DNA of 5,792 nucleotides from Candidatus Firestonebacteria bacterium RIFOXYA2_FULL_40_8 (GCA_001778355.1 MFGS01000151.1:1-5792), one strand, 5' to 3'; positions 1 to 5,363 are shown, numbered from the stretch's first letter. Made by a program: numbers and translations. Notes: generated from the sequence alone by a model not told the origin.

Positions 1-69
1 ATTGTCCGCAGAATAAATCTTCGCAGAAAAAGCTAAAAATAACACTATTGCAATTATTTTTGTTTTCAC
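1..69 (-). CDS. N-terminus of an exported protein, runs off the left edge
   Basis: Only the first 23 codons are present. Reading leftwards from a GTG at 69-67, the frame gives MKTKIIAIVLFLAFSAKIYS then ADN, a textbook Sec signal peptide: two lysines near the start, a hydrophobic core (IIAIVLFLAF) and a likely cleavage after Y-S-A. The start is set by a purine-rich Shine-Dalgarno stretch (AAGGGAAAAC) just upstream and by an in-frame stop (TAG, 111-109) with no ATG between. The gene follows 267-1331 in the same direction and has its own promoter-like element at 200-228, so it probably belongs to the same co-regulated envelope set. The mature protein lies outside the window and no function can be assigned. 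Confidence 0.72.
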   Translation of the reverse strand, partial: MKTKIIAIVLFLAFSAKIYSADN

Positions 70-193
70 TTGTTTTCCCTTTTTTTTCCGCCAAAAAGCG
101 TTGGCGGACTACCCGACCTGAAACCGTCGTGCAGCACTTATTTTACCCTTTTATTATTTGCAATTTACTACATTAAAACTAATCAATATCTAT
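70..193 (-). promoter_or_regulatory. long 5' leader with two small stem-loops
   Basis: If transcription starts about 7 bases past the -10 box at 200-205, the leftmost gene has a leader of roughly 124 bases, against about 34 and 49 for the other two genes of the set. Two stems are visible. One is CGAC/GTCG (114-117 with 126-129, 8-base loop). The other is CCGCCA/TGGCGG (88-93 with 102-107, 8-base loop), which ends close to the Shine-Dalgarno. On the minus strand the second stem is followed by a run of A, not T, so it is not an intrinsic terminator. I do not recognise a known riboswitch. The extra length may come simply from insertion of the repeat. Confidence 0.35.
86..109. repeat. palindromic repeat, copy 1
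   Basis: A 24-base block with core CCGCCAAAAAGCGTTGGCGG. It forms a 6-bp GC-rich stem (CCGCCA/TGGCGG) with an 8-base loop. It matches 4177-4200 at 23 of 24 positions, the only difference being A94 against C4185 in the loop. Here it lies in the leader of an exported-protein gene; the other copy is beside the yhcG-like gene. Two such copies in unrelated contexts suggest a dispersed REP-type element. Confidence 0.7.
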
Positions 194-199
194 ATAAAC

Positions 200-228
200 T
201 TAGTAGCATAAAATAGAAAAATGTTCAA
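200..228 (-). promoter_or_regulatory. promoter-like element, copy A
   Basis: On the minus strand TTGAAC (228-223) and TACTAA (205-200) are separated by exactly 17 bases, and TGC precedes the second box as in an extended -10. The same arrangement occurs at 1372-1400 and 4002-4030. Copies A and C also share an upstream box (229-243 against 4031-4045, 13 of 15 identical), so from 200 to 243 the two agree at 37 of 44 positions without gaps. It drives, by inference, the gene that starts at 69. Confidence 0.6.
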
Positions 229-266
229 ATTAAAATCAGGTTTAACGCATATACACCCATTTATCA

Positions 267-1331
267 TTATCTTGCTGAGATTAAAATAAAAGTTTTAGTA
301 CAGGTAAAATTGACTTTTTTGTCGTTATTGTGATCATCCACAAAATTAAACGCGTATTTCCCTTCCTTTAACACGTTACCGGAGCGGTCTTTTCCATCCC
401 ACAAAAGCTGACCATTTTCATTTACTTCATTTTTTTCAAATTCCCTGATTACCTCAAGCTTATTGTCAACAATTTTAACGCTGGAGTTTTTTGGAAGCCT
501 GCTTATTTTTATATCTTCTTTATTCTTCTCTCTAGAATAAGGATTTGGGGAAAAAACAACCAAATCAAACGGATTTTTTAGAGAACCTGCAAATGCTTTT
601 TCTTTTGAAAGATCATAATCCGTAAAATTCCGCCAGTAGGCATCATCCATTTCTTTTGAGCATTTTTCGTATACGAATTTCTTAAGTAACGTTATTTTAG
701 CCTTTAAGGCTGTGTCCGTTTCGGCATCTTTATAGGCTTTATTTGCAGACTTCTTTATCATTAAAGCAGAAAAGAGTGCCGCCCTGTCTTCCATTACGAC
801 TGTGCTGCCATATATTCTGGCATAATCCGTTACAAATCCGCCGGAAGGTGATTTCTTACCGGCAGCAAGCCACTCTTCATCCATATCTTTACCTTTGAAG
901 AAAACGTCAATCAGATGGAAAAATTCATGATGAAGAGTTCGCGGACTTACACCTCCATCTTCAATATTAAACCAAAGGCAATTGTCATTCTTCGTGTACC
1001 GACCATTGGCGATTCTTCCGTTTCGATTCAGATTTTTTCCAAAAATTATAATTTTAATTCCGGAGTTTCTTACAAATTCCACAGGGTATTTATTAAATTC
1101 CTCTTCAAATGAATTCAGAACTCCTTCAAAAACATTTTCGTCTTTCTTGTCAAGCTTAGTAATCGAAAAATCATTAATATCCTTAGCCATATGTGAAAAA
1201 TTCCAATTAATAGTCACATAATACTTATATTGTAACCTATACGCGGCTTCCCTGTTTTTATCTTTTTCGGCAGAAAATATATTCACAGAAACAAGTAAAC
1301 TGAAAAATATAGCCCGGCAAGCAATCCTCAC
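267..1331 (-). CDS. exported zinc-metallopeptidase-like protein with FlgD-like C-terminal domain
   Basis: This 354-residue protein starts with GTG, 7 bases after AGGAG. Residues 1-20 are a signal peptide (MRIACRAIFFSLLVSVNIFS, then AEK). The centre carries an HExxH zinc-protease motif, H135-E-F-F-H139, inside RTLHHEFFHLIDVFF. A downstream ED pair (E181-D182, in VVMEDRAALF) fits the third zinc ligand of gluzincins, as in lethal-factor-like or Peptidase_Mx-type families. That assignment rests on motif layout only. Residues about 252-354 look like a FlgD Ig-like fold, with SPNP, then LLWDGKDRSGNVLKEGKYAF. Such tails commonly occur on secreted proteins of candidate phyla. By inference it is secreted or surface-anchored and cleaves an unknown substrate. 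It has its own promoter at 1372-1400. It could instead be a non-catalytic relative. Confidence 0.8.
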   Translation of the reverse strand: MRIACRAIFFSLLVSVNIFSAEKDKNREAAYRLQYKYYVTINWNFSHMAKDINDFSITKLDKKDENVFEGVLNSFEEEFNKYPVEFVRNSGIKIIIFGKNLNRNGRIANGRYTKNDNCLWFNIEDGGVSPRTLHHEFFHLIDVFFKGKDMDEEWLAAGKKSPSGGFVTDYARIYGSTVVMEDRAALFSALMIKKSANKAYKDAETDTALKAKITLLKKFVYEKCSKEMDDAYWRNFTDYDLSKEKAFAGSLKNPFDLVVFSPNPYSREKNKEDIKISRLPKNSSVKIVDNKLEVIREFEKNEVNENGQLLWDGKDRSGNVLKEGKYAFNFVDDHNNDKKVNFTCTKTFILISAR

Positions 1332-1348
1332 GCCTTTCTCCTTTATGC
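1325..1348 (-). promoter_or_regulatory. conserved translation start block, copy B
   Basis: The minus strand reads GCATAAAGGAGAAAG, two variable bases, then GTGAGGA. It contains the AGGAG Shine-Dalgarno and fixes GTG at 1331 as the start. The block matches 3940-3963, before the PorV-like gene, at 22 of 24 positions. Since the encoded proteins are otherwise unrelated, the similarity suggests that a promoter-leader cassette was duplicated. Confidence 0.6.
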
Positions 1349-1371
1349 TGATTTACAGCTTGTTTGAATAC

Positions 1372-1400
1372 TTAGTAGCATAATTCAGAAAGAAGTTCAG
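1372..1400 (-). promoter_or_regulatory. promoter-like element, copy B
   Basis: CTGAAC (1400-1395) and TACTAA (1377-1372) are separated by 17 bases, with TGC before the second box. The element is identical to copy C (4002-4030) at 26 of 29 positions. The predicted transcription start near 1365 leaves a leader of about 34 bases before the GTG at 1331. The upstream box seen in copies A and C is not clearly kept here. Confidence 0.6.
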
Positions 1401-1493
1401 TTTCAAATGCGAAACCAGATGGCTCCTTTTACCTTTCTCCCTCTCACTGTAATTGCTTTCTCTGCTGTCTTTGCTTTTCCTGCTTCTCTTGCA
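1401..1493. other. intergenic stretch, purine-rich on the minus strand
   Basis: This lies between the SBBP gene stop and promoter copy B. The minus strand is strongly purine-biased, with GAGAAGCAGG-type repeats over about 1420-1491. A 16-codon frame (1444-1494) opens at an ATG overlapping the stop as TGATG and encodes only Gln, Lys, Glu, Arg and Leu after Met. I see no stem followed by a T-run, so there is no clear terminator, and read-through into the metallopeptidase gene is possible. Confidence 0.5.
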
Positions 1494-2972
1494 TCACTTG
1501 ATTATTGCCAGTTTTTTAACCAGGGCTAACCCGGAGCCCTCGGCTTTTATGATATAGATTCCGGAGGAAAGGTAATTCCCGTCTTCGTTTTTGCAATCAA
1601 AGTTAAAGCTGTCAATCTGCGCCGGGCCGCTTGCGGCAACTGATACAGTTCTTACCAGTTCGTTTTTTAGGTTATACACCTTAAATACTGTCGTTCCTGC
1701 CTCTGTTGTCTTGTACAGAAAATTCGCGACTTCACCGGCGTTTGGATTAATATATCCATCTTTACCCCCGATTATTTTAAAATAACCGGTATCAGTTAAA
1801 GTTGTGGTGGTCTGTGGTGCATATTTTCTTGTCCAGATATTATAAACCGAATCGGTTTCAATTTCACGCCCCGTTACATATACATTTCCACTGCTATCTA
1901 CAGCTATTCCGTTTCCAATATCGGTACTATTTGCGCTTCCATTATGTGTCTTTGTCCAAACTTCATTTCCATTGTTATCATACTTCCTTGCCATGATATT
2001 TGAACAAAACTCTCTTACATATTCAAACCCCATTACATATACATTTCCACTGCTATCTACGGCTACTCCCTTCCCATTAGCAGACAAGGTTCCATTATAT
2101 GTCTTTGTCCAAACTTCATTTCCATTGCTATCATACTTCCTTGTCCACATGCGCTGACTGGTTACAGTTTCATACCCTGTTACATATACATTTCCGCTAT
2201 TATCTACTGCTATTCCCCATCCAACATCCTCACCATTCGCAGCATCATTATATGTCTTTGTCCAAACTTCATTCCCACTGCTATCATACTTTCTTGTCCA
2301 GATATTAGCGCTTTGTCCGGTTACTTTTTCATATCCTGTTACATATACATTTCCGCTATTATCTACTGCTATTCCGTATCCCTTATCGTTACCATTCGCA
2401 GTATCATTATATGTCTTTGTCCAAACTTCATTCCCATTGCTATCATACTTCCTTGTCCAAATATTAGCGCCCTGTCCGGTTACAGTTTCATGCCCTGTTA
2501 CATATACATTTCCGCTATTATCTACTGCTATTCCGTATCCAATATCTTCACTATTTGCGCTTCCATTATGTGCCTTTGTCCAAACTTCATTCCCATTGCG
2601 ATCATACTTTCTTGTCCAGATATTTAAACCCTGTCCGACTACGTCATCACACCCTGTTACATATACATTTCCACTGCTATCTACGGCTATTCCGAATCCC
2701 TTACTGACACCATACGCGACTGTTCCTTGATATGTCTTTGTCCAAACTTGACTTCCATTGCTATCATACTTCCTTGTCCAGATACCAGTAAAGCAATCAT
2801 ACCCTGTTACATAGACATTTCCGCTATTATCTACTGCTATTCCGTATCCGGTATCGAACTGATTCGAGCCGGGATTATATGTCCTTGTCCAAACTGGAAT
2901 TACATCATCTCCGAAGCTTAATTGAGTTAAACATGCAGCAATTAAAATTATTCCTAATATTAATCTCTTCAT
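1494..2972 (-). CDS. exported SBBP-repeat beta-propeller protein with FlgD-like C-terminal domain
   Basis: This is a 492-residue protein. Residues 1-21 are a signal peptide (MKRLILGIILIAACLTQLSF). Residues 28-387 hold seven copies of a roughly 50-residue unit with signature GIAVDNSGNVYVTG, alternating with WTRKYDSNGNEVWTKTYN. This is the SBBP (beta-propeller) repeat, and seven units fit a closed seven-bladed propeller. After a TTTT linker, residues about 395-492 form a FlgD/secretion-tail-like beta domain (INPNAGE, VFKVYNLKNELVRTV, NEDGNYLSSGIYIIK, ending VKKLAIIK). The layout resembles secreted cargo with a sorting or anchoring tail. By inference it is extracellular, and its ligand is unknown. 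The start is fixed by AGGAGG 8 bases upstream and by the ATGA overlap with the PorV-like gene, which implies translational coupling. Confidence 0.88.
   Translation of the reverse strand: MKRLILGIILIAACLTQLSFGDDVIPVWTRTYNPGSNQFDTGYGIAVDNSGNVYVTGYDCFTGIWTRKYDSNGSQVWTKTYQGTVAYGVSKGFGIAVDSSGNVYVTGCDDVVGQGLNIWTRKYDRNGNEVWTKAHNGSANSEDIGYGIAVDNSGNVYVTGHETVTGQGANIWTRKYDSNGNEVWTKTYNDTANGNDKGYGIAVDNSGNVYVTGYEKVTGQSANIWTRKYDSSGNEVWTKTYNDAANGEDVGWGIAVDNSGNVYVTGYETVTSQRMWTRKYDSNGNEVWTKTYNGTLSANGKGVAVDSSGNVYVMGFEYVREFCSNIMARKYDNNGNEVWTKTHNGSANSTDIGNGIAVDSSGNVYVTGREIETDSVYNIWTRKYAPQTTTTLTDTGYFKIIGGKDGYINPNAGEVANFLYKTTEAGTTVFKVYNLKNELVRTVSVAASGPAQIDSFNFDCKNEDGNYLSSGIYIIKAEGSGLALVKKLAIIK
1812..2891 (-). repeat. 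seven tandem coding repeats, about 159-base period
   Basis: The DNA encoding the SBBP units repeats almost base for base. For example, ACATATACATTTCCGCTATT (plus-strand reading) or close variants recur once per unit, as do stretches around GTCTTTGTCCAAACTTCATT. The unit is about 51-54 codons; the first is partial and the last is followed by a lone WTRKY. The similarity extends to silent positions. That points to recent duplication or gene conversion between blades, and the tract could gain or lose units by slippage or recombination. Confidence 0.85.
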
Positions 2973-2986
2973 CTTATCACCCTCCT
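2969..2986 (-). promoter_or_regulatory. ribosome binding site and ATGA stop-start overlap
   Basis: AGGAGG (2986-2981) lies 8 bases before the ATG at 2972-2970 and inside the last codons of the PorV-like gene. That gene's TGA (2971-2969) overlaps the ATG as ATGA. The arrangement indicates translational coupling, so the barrel and the propeller protein are made from one mRNA. Confidence 0.85.
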
Positions 2987-3946
2987 ACTCCCGTTTTGCC
3001 TTACGGATTTAGAATTTCTTTCCCCCGTGTCCCCCAACTTCATCCCTACGCTTATCCTGTGGCTTAACCCTAACGCTTTTCCGAACACTGCGCCATAATC
3101 AATTGAATATTGATTATCCATCATGTATCCTGCCCCGACTGTAAAACTTTGATCATCTGTTGAATTAAACGGCATTCCAATCCTTCCTGAAAATTCCTTG
3201 TAATTTCCTTCCACTCCGGCTTTTAGCCCTAAGACTTTATCGTTTACGCTATAAACTCCGTCTACAGCCGCTGTAATTTTTAAATCTTCAACTAAACCCA
3301 AAATACTATATGAGGCACCTCCCTGAACATTTAGCGGAAGGGATTCATTCGTATCAAGATATTTTATACCCAAACCCAAATTTGAAACAGAAGCGCCGAT
3401 ATTCAATCCGGCAAAAATAAAACCTTTATAGACCGCACCGGCATCTCCCGCAAACGCCAAAGCACTTTTTGAACCAACTAACGTACTTGATAAGGCCTTT
3501 ACGCTCGCGCCAATACACATTTTATCCCCCAGGGGAATTCCTAAGCTTACGCTCCCTGCTATATCCTGTTCGCTTAGGACATTTGTTGTGCTGCCATCAA
3601 TGAAATTTAATTCCATTTCCCCGCCATTCAGATAGGACACATTTAAGCCCAGAACTCCTATTCCTACAGGCATTCCATAAGTTATACTTCCATAATTTAT
3701 TCCCGTTGTTCCGCTGTTGTAATACAACGCGGATAATTGAGCGCTGTTCATATCCGCTATACTTGCCGGATTATACCTGAGCAAGGTTATATCTCCTGTC
3801 AAAGAGGAACAAGCCCCGACAAGCCCGGCACCTTTTGCCCCAATATCCTCGAGCAGTACGACTCCGGACGTATTACCTGAACCGGCAAAGCAAATCCCTT
3901 TAAATAAAAAAGATAGAACAACTGCGAATATCCTTAATTTCCTCAC
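2969..3946 (-). CDS. PorV/PorQ-like outer-membrane beta-barrel protein
   Basis: This 325-residue protein has a signal peptide at residues 1-21 (MRKLRIFAVVLSFLFKGICF, then AGSG). Residues 32-65 carry the hallmark start of the PorV/PorQ family: LEDIGAKGAGLVGACSSLTG followed by DITLLRYNPASIADM. Alternating amphipathic strands follow (LNVSYLNGGEMEL, SVSLGIPLGDKMCIGASVKA and so on), ending HRISVGMKL. Family members are FadL-like barrels; the characterised PorV is a type IX secretion component that hands cargo to the attachment machinery. The start is GTG at 3946, 7 bases after AGGAG. A longer frame from TTG at 3994 has no Shine-Dalgarno and would bury the signal peptide. A basic tail of about 21 residues (GDTGERNSKS...) follows the last barrel strand, unusual for a barrel. 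The gene is first in an operon with the SBBP gene. Confidence 0.82.
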   Translation of the reverse strand: MRKLRIFAVVLSFLFKGICFAGSGNTSGVVLLEDIGAKGAGLVGACSSLTGDITLLRYNPASIADMNSAQLSALYYNSGTTGINYGSITYGMPVGIGVLGLNVSYLNGGEMELNFIDGSTTNVLSEQDIAGSVSLGIPLGDKMCIGASVKALSSTLVGSKSALAFAGDAGAVYKGFIFAGLNIGASVSNLGLGIKYLDTNESLPLNVQGGASYSILGLVEDLKITAAVDGVYSVNDKVLGLKAGVEGNYKEFSGRIGMPFNSTDDQSFTVGAGYMMDNQYSIDYGAVFGKALGLSHRISVGMKLGDTGERNSKSVRQNGSRRVIR

Positions 3947-3963
3947 ATCTTTCTCCTTTATGC
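3940..3963 (-). promoter_or_regulatory. conserved translation start block, copy C
   Basis: GCATAAAGGAGAAAG, then AT, then GTGAGGA. The AGGAG selects GTG 3946 as the start of the PorV-like gene. The block is shared with 1325-1348 at 22 of 24 positions. Confidence 0.6.
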
Positions 3964-4001
3964 CTGACTTATGAGTATTAACATGGTATCCCAATATTAG
4001 A

Positions 4002-4030
4002 TTAGTAGCATGATTTAGAAAAAAGTTCAG
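4002..4030 (-). promoter_or_regulatory. promoter-like element, copy C
   Basis: CTGAAC (4030-4025) and TACTAA (4007-4002) are separated by 17 bases, with TGC before the second box. The AAACCTCG-TTTTAAT upstream box at 4031-4045 is shared with copy A. The predicted start near 3995 gives a leader of about 49 bases for the PorV-SBBP operon. Confidence 0.6.
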
Positions 4031-4057
4031 ATTAAAACGAGGTTTTCCAGAGTTGTT

Positions 4058-4210
4058 TTATATAGCTGTTTCTTTTGGCGAGAATTGGAGGTCGCAAACA
4101 GCGTTCTCCAATTTGAATAATTCACACTCATTTGTGAATATTCCCAGCTTTTTTGCCTCCATTGCACCGGGGACAGTTCCGCCACAAAGCGTTGGCGGAC
4201 AAAAAAGCAT
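4058..4210 (-). CDS. possible 50-residue small protein, or decayed repeat-borne frame
   Basis: An open frame runs from ATG 4210 to TAA 4058. An inner ATG at 4162 gives a 34-residue version that starts MEAKKLGIFTNECELFKLEN and continues with AVCDLQFSPKETAI. The inner part has balanced, protein-like composition, while the outer first 16 residues are only the translation of the hairpin at 4169-4198. No good Shine-Dalgarno precedes either ATG. I do not recognise a family. It could be a real small gene, the end of a broken one, or part of a dispersed element together with the flanking hairpin. It ends 13 bases before the upstream box of promoter C. Confidence 0.27.
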   Translation of the reverse strand: MLFCPPTLCGGTVPGAMEAKKLGIFTNECELFKLENAVCDLQFSPKETAI

Positions 4211-4228
4211 CAGTAACTGATAGTCCCC
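4169..4228. repeat. REP-like compound hairpin downstream of the yhcG-like gene
   Basis: Outer arms GGGGAC-AGTT (4169-4178) pair with AACT-GATA-GTCCCC (4215-4228), a 10-bp stem with a four-base bulge. It encloses the inner stem CCGCCA/TGGCGG (4179-4184 with 4193-4198). Bulged GC-ended hairpins of this kind are typical of REP elements mobilised by RAYT (Y1) transposases, but no such transposase is in the window. It lies 21 bases beyond the yhcG-like stop and has no T-run in the minus-strand direction of transcription. Confidence 0.5.
4177..4200. repeat. palindromic repeat, copy 2
   Basis: The second copy of the 24-base block at 86-109, with 23 of 24 bases identical. Its core CCGCCACAAAGCGTTGGCGG forms the inner stem of the compound hairpin at 4169-4228. 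Confidence 0.7.
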
Positions 4229-4249
4229 TTGAATGCGCGTAGTATTCGG

Positions 4250-5293
4250 TCATTCTTTTGTATATTCCCCCATCAATCCTTTTTTTACTTCTTTTTCAGC
4301 GGGCAGCAGTTTTTTCAGTTTTGAAGACGGTTTAGAGGTTAACTTGTACTGAGCCACGCCCATGGGATTAACAGCCCTGCTCATAGAATATTCAACAACC
4401 ACAGAATCTTTTTCCACGCAGAATATTATTCCGATAGAAGGGTTCTCGTCGCGGTATTTTACCTGTTTGTTCAGCAAGTCAAGGTATAAATCCATTTTTG
4501 CCGAATGTTCAATTTCAAATTTGACGGTTTTTAATTCAACTGCCACAAGACACTTCAAAATCCTGTTGAAAAATAAAAGATCAACAAAGTATTCGCTATT
4601 GCCCAAAGTCAGCCGGTGTTGATTTCCGATAAAAGAAAAACCTTTGCCCATTTCCAGCATAAAACGCTTAACTTTCTCCACAAGCCGCATTTCCAGCTCG
4701 CGTTCCAGGACAGGTTTTGTTATATCAAGAAAATCAAGATTGTAGGCGCTTTTTAATGACTCATCCGCCTGCTCGGCGAGGTGAACCGGCAATGCTTTAA
4801 CAAAATTATGCTGCTTGGGAAGTTTTTTATGATATTTGTACGCCTCAGCTTTTATCTGGTGTATAAGAACGCTCCTGCTCCACCCCATTTCCGCTGTAGT
4901 TTTTAAATAATATTCTCTTTCTTTTCCGTCTTTTATTTTGGAAAATATAATTATGTTTTGTCCCCAGGGAATTTCTGCAACAAGCTGTTGCAGAATTGGA
5001 AAATCCTTATAAGCCTGATAGAACCTGCGCATTTCCCATAAATTACGGCTCGAATAGCCGGTATTATCAGGATATTCATCTTTTAAGTCTTTCGCTAATT
5101 CTTCAACTATGTTATTTCCCCATCCGAATTCAGCTTGACGAAAGATTATCATTTTGCCAATGTCCCAATATAGTTGAATAAGCTCATTATTAATTGAAAG
5201 CGAAGCTTTAATCCTCGCAGACATTATCCGTTCCTTTATTTCCTTTAATAAGGCCGGATAACCCGTCTCTATTTTTATTTTATCTTTTGCCAT
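4250..5293 (-). CDS. yhcG: YhcG/DUF1016-family PD-(D/E)XK nuclease-like protein
   Basis: This is a 347-residue protein of usual family length. Residues about 10-150 match the DUF1016 N-terminal helical domain (LIQLYWDIGKMI, YSSRNLWEMRRFY, LVAEIPWGQNIIIF, GWSRSVLIHQI). Residues about 175-325 match the C-terminal PD-(D/E)XK nuclease-like domain: FSFIGNQHRL, then YFVDLLFFN with D238, then VAVELKTVKF with E253-x-K255. The D...ExK spacing suggests an intact active site. Family members are thought to act on DNA and are frequent in mobile or defence-like islands; the target is unknown. The start is ATG 5293, preceded by GAGGA with 7-base spacing. An upstream ATG (5323) would add MTVSGYEERF, lacks a Shine-Dalgarno and lies in a hairpin. 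Repeats flank the gene on both sides, and a remnant of a different YhcG-type gene lies just upstream. Confidence 0.9.
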   Translation of the reverse strand: MAKDKIKIETGYPALLKEIKERIMSARIKASLSINNELIQLYWDIGKMIIFRQAEFGWGNNIVEELAKDLKDEYPDNTGYSSRNLWEMRRFYQAYKDFPILQQLVAEIPWGQNIIIFSKIKDGKEREYYLKTTAEMGWSRSVLIHQIKAEAYKYHKKLPKQHNFVKALPVHLAEQADESLKSAYNLDFLDITKPVLERELEMRLVEKVKRFMLEMGKGFSFIGNQHRLTLGNSEYFVDLLFFNRILKCLVAVELKTVKFEIEHSAKMDLYLDLLNKQVKYRDENPSIGIIFCVEKDSVVVEYSMSRAVNPMGVAQYKLTSKPSSKLKKLLPAEKEVKKGLMGEYTKE

Positions 5294-5299
5294 AAATCT

Positions 5300-5305
5300 C
5301 TCCTC
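5300..5305 (-). promoter_or_regulatory. ribosome binding site deciding the yhcG start
   Basis: GAGGAG on the minus strand, with its last base six bases before ATG 5293, is a strong Shine-Dalgarno. It favours the 347-residue form over the 357-residue frame that begins at 5323. Confidence 0.8.
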
Positions 5306-5316
5306 ATATCCTGAAA

Positions 5317-5348
5317 CAGTCATAACTGACTGACAGTTCCCCTTAAAT
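5317..5348. repeat. hairpin and direct-repeat partner upstream of the yhcG-like gene
   Basis: CAGTCA-TAAC-TGACTG (5317-5332) is a perfect 6-bp stem, overlapped by AACTG-ACTGA-CAGTT (5324-5338). The stretch TAACTGACTGACAGTTCCCC followed by TTAAAT (5323-5348) resembles TAACTGATAGTCCCCTTGAA at 4214-4233, in the same orientation on the other side of the yhcG-like gene. That gene is therefore bracketed by related sequences, as expected for a repeat-mediated insertion or a pair of REP-like elements. Confidence 0.45.
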
Positions 5349-5363
5349 TGTAAGATTGTATTT

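Noticed and set aside
81..107. GC-rich stem with an adjacent T-run, considered as an intrinsic terminator
   Set aside because: On the plus strand the T-run comes before the stem and on the minus strand an A-run follows it, so neither strand has the stem-then-U order.
915..1221. Two plus-strand frames opposite the metallopeptidase-like gene
   Set aside because: No Shine-Dalgarno and no recognisable protein features. The minus strand has signal peptide, HExxH and FlgD-like tail in one frame.
1591..3067. Series of plus-strand open frames opposite the SBBP gene and the end of the PorV-like gene
   Set aside because: They are antisense shadows of the repeats: low-complexity peptides rich in Cys, Tyr, Ser and Pro, the same peptide recurring with the 159-base period, and no ribosome binding sites.
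3947..3994. TTG start giving a 341-residue PorV-like protein
   Set aside because: No Shine-Dalgarno and 16 hydrophilic residues ahead of the signal peptide. GTG 3946 has AGGAG at ideal spacing, and the TTG start lies at the predicted transcription start.
4083..4139. Inverted repeats AATTGGAG/CTCCAATT and ATTCACA/TGTGAAT, considered as terminators of the yhcG transcript
   Set aside because: Neither is followed by a T-run on the minus strand, and both lie within the protein-like small frame at 4058-4162.
4362..5181. Plus-strand frames opposite the yhcG-like gene
   Set aside because: Shadows of a well-supported DUF1016 frame; their peptides show no family features.
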